A stretch of DNA of 9,192 bases from Ascidiaceihabitans sp. (GTDB lineage Bacteria; Pseudomonadota; Alphaproteobacteria; Rhodobacterales; Rhodobacteraceae). Under the pieces are notes generated by a model. It had not been told where the DNA came from. It was given only the letters and a program-made list of their open reading frames with translations, and did not search any database. Made by a program: the position numbers and the translations under genes. The stretch spans positions 1 through 9,192 of the forward strand of contig JALZUL010000142.1 in NCBI GenBank assembly GCA_023301665.1, given 5' to 3'. Positions 7,101-9,192 of this stretch are shown here, piece by piece (the stretch's first letter is position 1; the number at the start of each line of letters is the position of its first letter).

Positions 7101-7129
7101 CGGGAGTTCAAGTCTCCCCCACGCCACCA
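7101..7129 (+). repeat. att-like direct repeat, copy 2 (orphan tRNA 3' end)
   Basis: All 29 bases match 6988-7016, offset by 113 bp; identity ends abruptly on both sides (T versus G before, T versus C after). The 48 bases upstream do not resemble a tRNA 5' half, so this is not a second tRNA gene. It fits the far attachment site left by an integrative element, now either nearly deleted or marking a tandem insertion boundary. Confidence 0.75.
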
Positions 7130-7161
7130 CTTCCCTCTATTTGTGAACCTCATTTAAAGTT

Positions 7162-7196
7162 GTTTCAATCGTCTCTGTTGAGTCAGAGTGTGAAAC
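7162..7196. repeat. Compound inverted repeat GTTTCA ... TGAAAC
   Basis: An outer 6-bp stem GTTTCA (7162-7167)/TGAAAC (7191-7196) encloses an inner 5-bp stem CTCTG (7173-7177)/CAGAG (7184-7188) with a 6-base loop; the internal loop is 5 and 2 bases. It abuts the next hairpin with no gap. Function is unknown: a structured RNA, an operator or a mobile-element end are all possible. Confidence 0.4.
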
Positions 7197-7233
7197 GCCG
7201 ACCTTCGCGCAGTTCGCGGCGAAGGTCGGCTTT
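7197..7233 (+). terminator. Strong 12-bp stem-loop, terminator-like
   Basis: GCCGACCTTCGC (7197-7208) pairs perfectly with GCGAAGGTCGGC (7219-7230) around a 10-base loop. Only three T residues follow, so it is a weak intrinsic terminator by the usual criteria, but its position downstream of the tRNA is suitable. A palindromic intergenic repeat is the main alternative. Confidence 0.5.
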
Positions 7234-7353
7234 GAGCCCAGTTTACCGTTATTTCGTGCCGCAGCTAAAGTCCGCTTTCGGGTAGCGCCAAAAACGATCA
7301 ACAACTGCTTGGATTTTAAGCGGGGTTTGTGGCAGGATCATACAGGGCGTTCT

Positions 7354-7476
7354 ATGCGTGTTCCAAAAAGAAGGTCTTTTGGAACTGTGCCTTTGTCCAT
7401 TGTTGTTGACCTTTCAGTAGATGGAGCATCTAAAATTATCCTAACATTAGAAAATCTCCCGAAAGATATCCATTGA
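7354..7476 (+). CDS. Possible small protein, 40 residues, unrecognised
   Basis: This short frame starts at ATG 7354 with AGGG (7344-7347) six bases upstream and ends at TGA 7474-7476. It encodes a basic start (MRVPKRRS) followed by an alternating hydrophobic stretch and DLSVDGA. RxxxR (residues 2-6) followed by DxSxxG (19-24) faintly resembles the ends of the c-di-GMP-binding PilZ motif, but a PilZ domain is about 100 residues and the spacing is short, so at most it is a fragment; I do not assign it. Its stop overlaps the TTG start of the membrane protein downstream, as in translationally coupled pairs. A minus-strand frame over the same bases (7523-7338) looks no better. It may not be real. 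Confidence 0.33.
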   Translation: MRVPKRRSFGTVPLSIVVDLSVDGASKIILTLENLPKDIH

Positions 7477-7904
7477 GTAATAATCCCAAGAAACTTCATG
7501 ATTCCCATATTCTGGCAAAACATCCATTGCCGGCAGCTGGCCTTTTAGGTCTAACCACCTTGCCAGTTCACGCAGTGCTTCCTCATGATTGGTCGGTATC
7601 TTTGGCGGCTTTCATCCTTGCTTTGATTGGAGGCGTTTATATTGGGTTTGCAGTCCTAGACGGTCGTCTTTCACGTCTGCTATTGGAAACGACTGCTGCG
7701 GTCGCGTTTGCGATTTATGCGGCTGTCACATTTCATAATGCACCGCTGTGGATTGCGTTTGGTTATATTTTGCACGGTCTGTGGGATGCCGCGCACCATT
7801 CACCATTGTTCGATGTCAAAATGGCAAGATGGTGGATACCAGCCTGCGCCGCCTATGACATCGCAACTGGTGCAGGCCTATTTTTGATTTGGACTTACTT
7901 TTAA
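7473..7904 (+). CDS. Small multi-pass membrane protein, unknown function
   Basis: A 143-residue frame with a hydrophobic profile typical of a real inner-membrane protein: segments at about 41-60, 69-88, 90-104 and 121-141. Polar residues sit in or beside these helices: E72, the cluster HGLWDAAHH (101-109) and D129 in AYDIATG, which suggests a metal or proton site; that is inference. The only standard start is TTG 7473, because the frame is closed at 7431-7433 upstream and the first in-frame ATG lies far downstream inside the protein. GAAAGA (7461-7466) is six bases before it, and the start overlaps the stop of the 40-codon frame. An internal GTG at codon 35 is an alternative. I do not recognise a named family with certainty. 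It lies between the att-like repeat and an IS30 element, so it may be cargo of an island. Confidence 0.7.
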   Translation: MSNNPKKLHDSHILAKHPLPAAGLLGLTTLPVHAVLPHDWSVSLAAFILALIGGVYIGFAVLDGRLSRLLLETTAAVAFAIYAAVTFHNAPLWIAFGYILHGLWDAAHHSPLFDVKMARWWIPACAAYDIATGAGLFLIWTYF

Positions 7905-7960
7905 TAGCCTTCTAAAAACGACCGTGTGTTGAAAGGTTCGCGAAACCGGTCATTGACGCA

Positions 7961-7989
7961 TGTCCGGCGAACGGCAGTTTTGTCCGGCG
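7961..7989. repeat. Direct repeat TGTCCGGCG, two copies 20 bp apart
   Basis: TGTCCGGCG occurs at 7961-7969 and 7981-7989. The second copy ends where the presumed left end of the IS30-type element begins. IS30-family target duplications are only a few bases, so this is not an ordinary target duplication of that element. Function is unknown and chance is possible. Confidence 0.4.
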
Positions 7990-9192
7990 GTTTCAACGGG
8001 TGAGCGCAACACTTTAGTCTTTTTGGAAAGATGGAGTGTGAGAGATGAAGTATCGGACGCGAACGTTTTACACGGACAAACAGAAATCTGAGATGTGGGA
8101 TCGTTGGCAGCGCGGAGAGTCGATGAGTTCGATTGGAAGGCATTTCAATCGCGCTTCGTCTTCAATTTTTCCGCATTTGGCGCAGTTTGGCGGGATCCGG
8201 CCCGCCGCCCGTAAGAGGTCACGATTTGCGTTGAGTTTAATGGAACGGGAGGAGATATCTCGCGGCTTGGTCGCAAAGCAGTCCTTGCGGGCTATCGCCA
8301 AGAGCCTGAACCGGTCGCCCTCAACGATCAGTCGCGAGGTTCGCAGGAATGGTGGGCGTCAGGCCTATCGGGCGGCGCGTTCGGATCAGCGGGCCTGGGA
8401 CTGCGCAACGCGACCCAAATCATGTAAGCTCTCGTTCAACGAGCCATTGTGCCAACTGATCGCACGCAAGTTGCGTCGGAAATGGTCACCACAGCAGATC
8501 GCTGGTTGGCTTAAGCGCAAGCACCCAGACGAGGACCAGCACCGCGTGAGCCATGAAACGATCTACCGCAGCCTGTATGTACAGACCCGTGGCGTCCTGA
8601 AGAAGGAATTACAGGAGTGTTTGCGTAGCCCACGTGCCATCCGGCGGTCACGACACGCAACTCAGAAGGGGTTGAAGCTGCGCAAGATTAAGGATGCGAT
8701 ATCGATCAGTGAGCGCCCTCCCGAAGTCGAAGATCGGGCCATACCGGGGCATTGGGAGGGTGATTTGATCGTCGGCTCGAACAACAGCTACATCGCGACG
8801 CTGGTGGAGCGTCATTCTCGGTTTGTGATGCTGGCCAAAGTCGAGAATAAGGACACCCAGAGTGTTGTCGCAGCTCTGATCAAGCAGGCCGGCAAATTAC
8901 CCAAAGAACTGTATCGGTCGCTGACATGGGACCGTGGATCTGAGATGGCCGGACACACAAAGTTCACCATGGCCACAAAGATCAACGTCTTCTTTTGTGA
9001 TCCGCAGTCACCCTGGCAACGCGGTAGCAATGAAAATACCAACCGGTTGCTTCGCCAATACTTCCCCAAAGGCACAGATATATCGGGCTTTAGTCAAGCT
9101 AAACTCAGTGCCGTCGCACGCCAACTCAACGAGCGACCTCGAAAGACCTTGCAATACCAAACACCAGCAGAGAAATTTGAAGCCTGTGTTGC
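7989..9192 (+). mobile_element. IS30-family insertion sequence (right end beyond window)
   Basis: The transposase coding region identifies the family. The left end is estimated near 7989, where GGTTTCAACGGGTGAGCG begins about 55 bases before the start codon, a reasonable position and look for an IS30-type inverted repeat. The right inverted repeat is outside the window, so neither the boundary nor a target duplication can be confirmed. The coding frame is undamaged, suggesting a recent arrival. Confidence 0.6.
8045..9192 (+). CDS. IS30-family transposase (3' end cut by window)
   Basis: The frame is open from ATG 8045 to the window edge, 382 codons, and lacks only a short C-terminus if it has the usual family length. 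GGAG (8033-8036) is eight bases upstream. The N-terminal part has a helix-turn-helix typical of the family (SLRAIAKSLNRSPSTISREVRRNGG, about residues 80-104, read from the translation). The catalytic core is complete: D240 in HWEGDLI, D296 in LTWDRGSEM and E330 in PWQRGSNEN, with 33 residues between the second D and E, the standard IS30 DDE spacing. YFPKGTD follows, another family hallmark. It catalyses cut-and-paste or circle-type transposition of its own element. Confidence 0.93.
   Translation, partial: MKYRTRTFYTDKQKSEMWDRWQRGESMSSIGRHFNRASSSIFPHLAQFGGIRPAARKRSRFALSLMEREEISRGLVAKQSLRAIAKSLNRSPSTISREVRRNGGRQAYRAARSDQRAWDCATRPKSCKLSFNEPLCQLIARKLRRKWSPQQIAGWLKRKHPDEDQHRVSHETIYRSLYVQTRGVLKKELQECLRSPRAIRRSRHATQKGLKLRKIKDAISISERPPEVEDRAIPGHWEGDLIVGSNNSYIATLVERHSRFVMLAKVENKDTQSVVAALIKQAGKLPKELYRSLTWDRGSEMAGHTKFTMATKINVFFCDPQSPWQRGSNENTNRLLRQYFPKGTDISGFSQAKLSAVARQLNERPRKTLQYQTPAEKFEACV

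Larger units (their letters stand above)
7017..7353. other. Noncoding stretch downstream of the tRNA
   Basis: I find no convincing protein gene here. An open frame over 7043-7285 has low-complexity Ser/Arg/Leu-rich content, no good ribosome binding site and no recognisable motif, and it crosses the hairpins. The stretch contains the second att-like repeat (7101-7129), a compound hairpin (7162-7196), a 12-bp perfect stem-loop (7197-7230), and two similar 15-base units (7222-7236 and 7267-7281, 11 of 15 matching). The 84 bp between the two att copies resembles neither the 5' half of the tRNA nor any gene I know. Confidence 0.6.

Noticed and set aside
7053..7129. A second, decayed complete tRNA gene
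   Set aside because: Only the last 29 bases match the tRNA; the preceding 48 bases show no cloverleaf or similarity to the 5' half.
7162..7230. CRISPR-like repeat
   Set aside because: There are only single hairpins, no regularly spaced identical units and no cas genes.
7043..7285. 80-codon plus-strand ORF
   Set aside because: Composition is not protein-like, there is no ribosome binding site, and it runs through the att repeat and both hairpins.
7338..7523. 61-codon minus-strand ORF
   Set aside because: It overlaps the better-supported plus-strand pair, and shows no motif or domain.

Overview
The window looks like a chromosomal segment of a marine-type alphaproteobacterium, most likely of the Rhodobacterales (Roseobacter group). 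This is inferred from the ClpS, HemC, HemE and HemF protein sequences, the moderate GC content and the gene order; no database search was possible. The left three quarters (1-7016) is conserved housekeeping sequence. The right quarter (7017-9192) looks like accessory sequence downstream of a tRNA gene.

Left to right: a HAD-superfamily hydrolase on the minus strand runs off the left edge (1-598). Divergent from it is a plus-strand run of four closely spaced genes: clpS (686-1027), an RsmC-like methyltransferase (1032-2012), a short-chain dehydrogenase/reductase (2049-2849) and hemF (2876-3781). hemF converges on a membrane fatty acid desaturase (3783-4724, minus), with one base between their stop codons. 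Upstream of the desaturase on the same strand is hemC (4802-5752, minus). hemC is divergent from hemE (5854-6888, plus) across a roughly 100-bp spacer that carries a repeated TGACAAGT octamer. A tRNA gene with anticodon CAT follows hemE (6940-7016).

Three tetrapyrrole genes lie within 4 kb. HemC makes preuroporphyrinogen (hydroxymethylbilane), HemE decarboxylates uroporphyrinogen III to coproporphyrinogen III, and HemF is the oxygen-dependent oxidase that converts coproporphyrinogen III to protoporphyrinogen IX. HemD, which acts between HemC and HemE, is not in the window. ClpS is the N-end-rule adaptor for ClpAP, and clpA is also absent.

Downstream of the tRNA the character changes. The last 29 bases of the tRNA are repeated exactly 113 bp downstream, the classic trace of site-specific integration at a tRNA 3' end. 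Then come about 220 bp of noncoding DNA with two adjacent hairpins, a doubtful 40-codon ORF, and a small unrecognised membrane protein that begins at TTG overlapping that ORF's stop. Last is an almost complete IS30-family transposase with an intact DDE triad, cut by the right edge. The window shows no CRISPR array, no recognisable defence system and no obviously new multi-gene system. The most interesting features are the tRNA/att duplication, the SDR lacking the catalytic lysine, and the unexplained island content.
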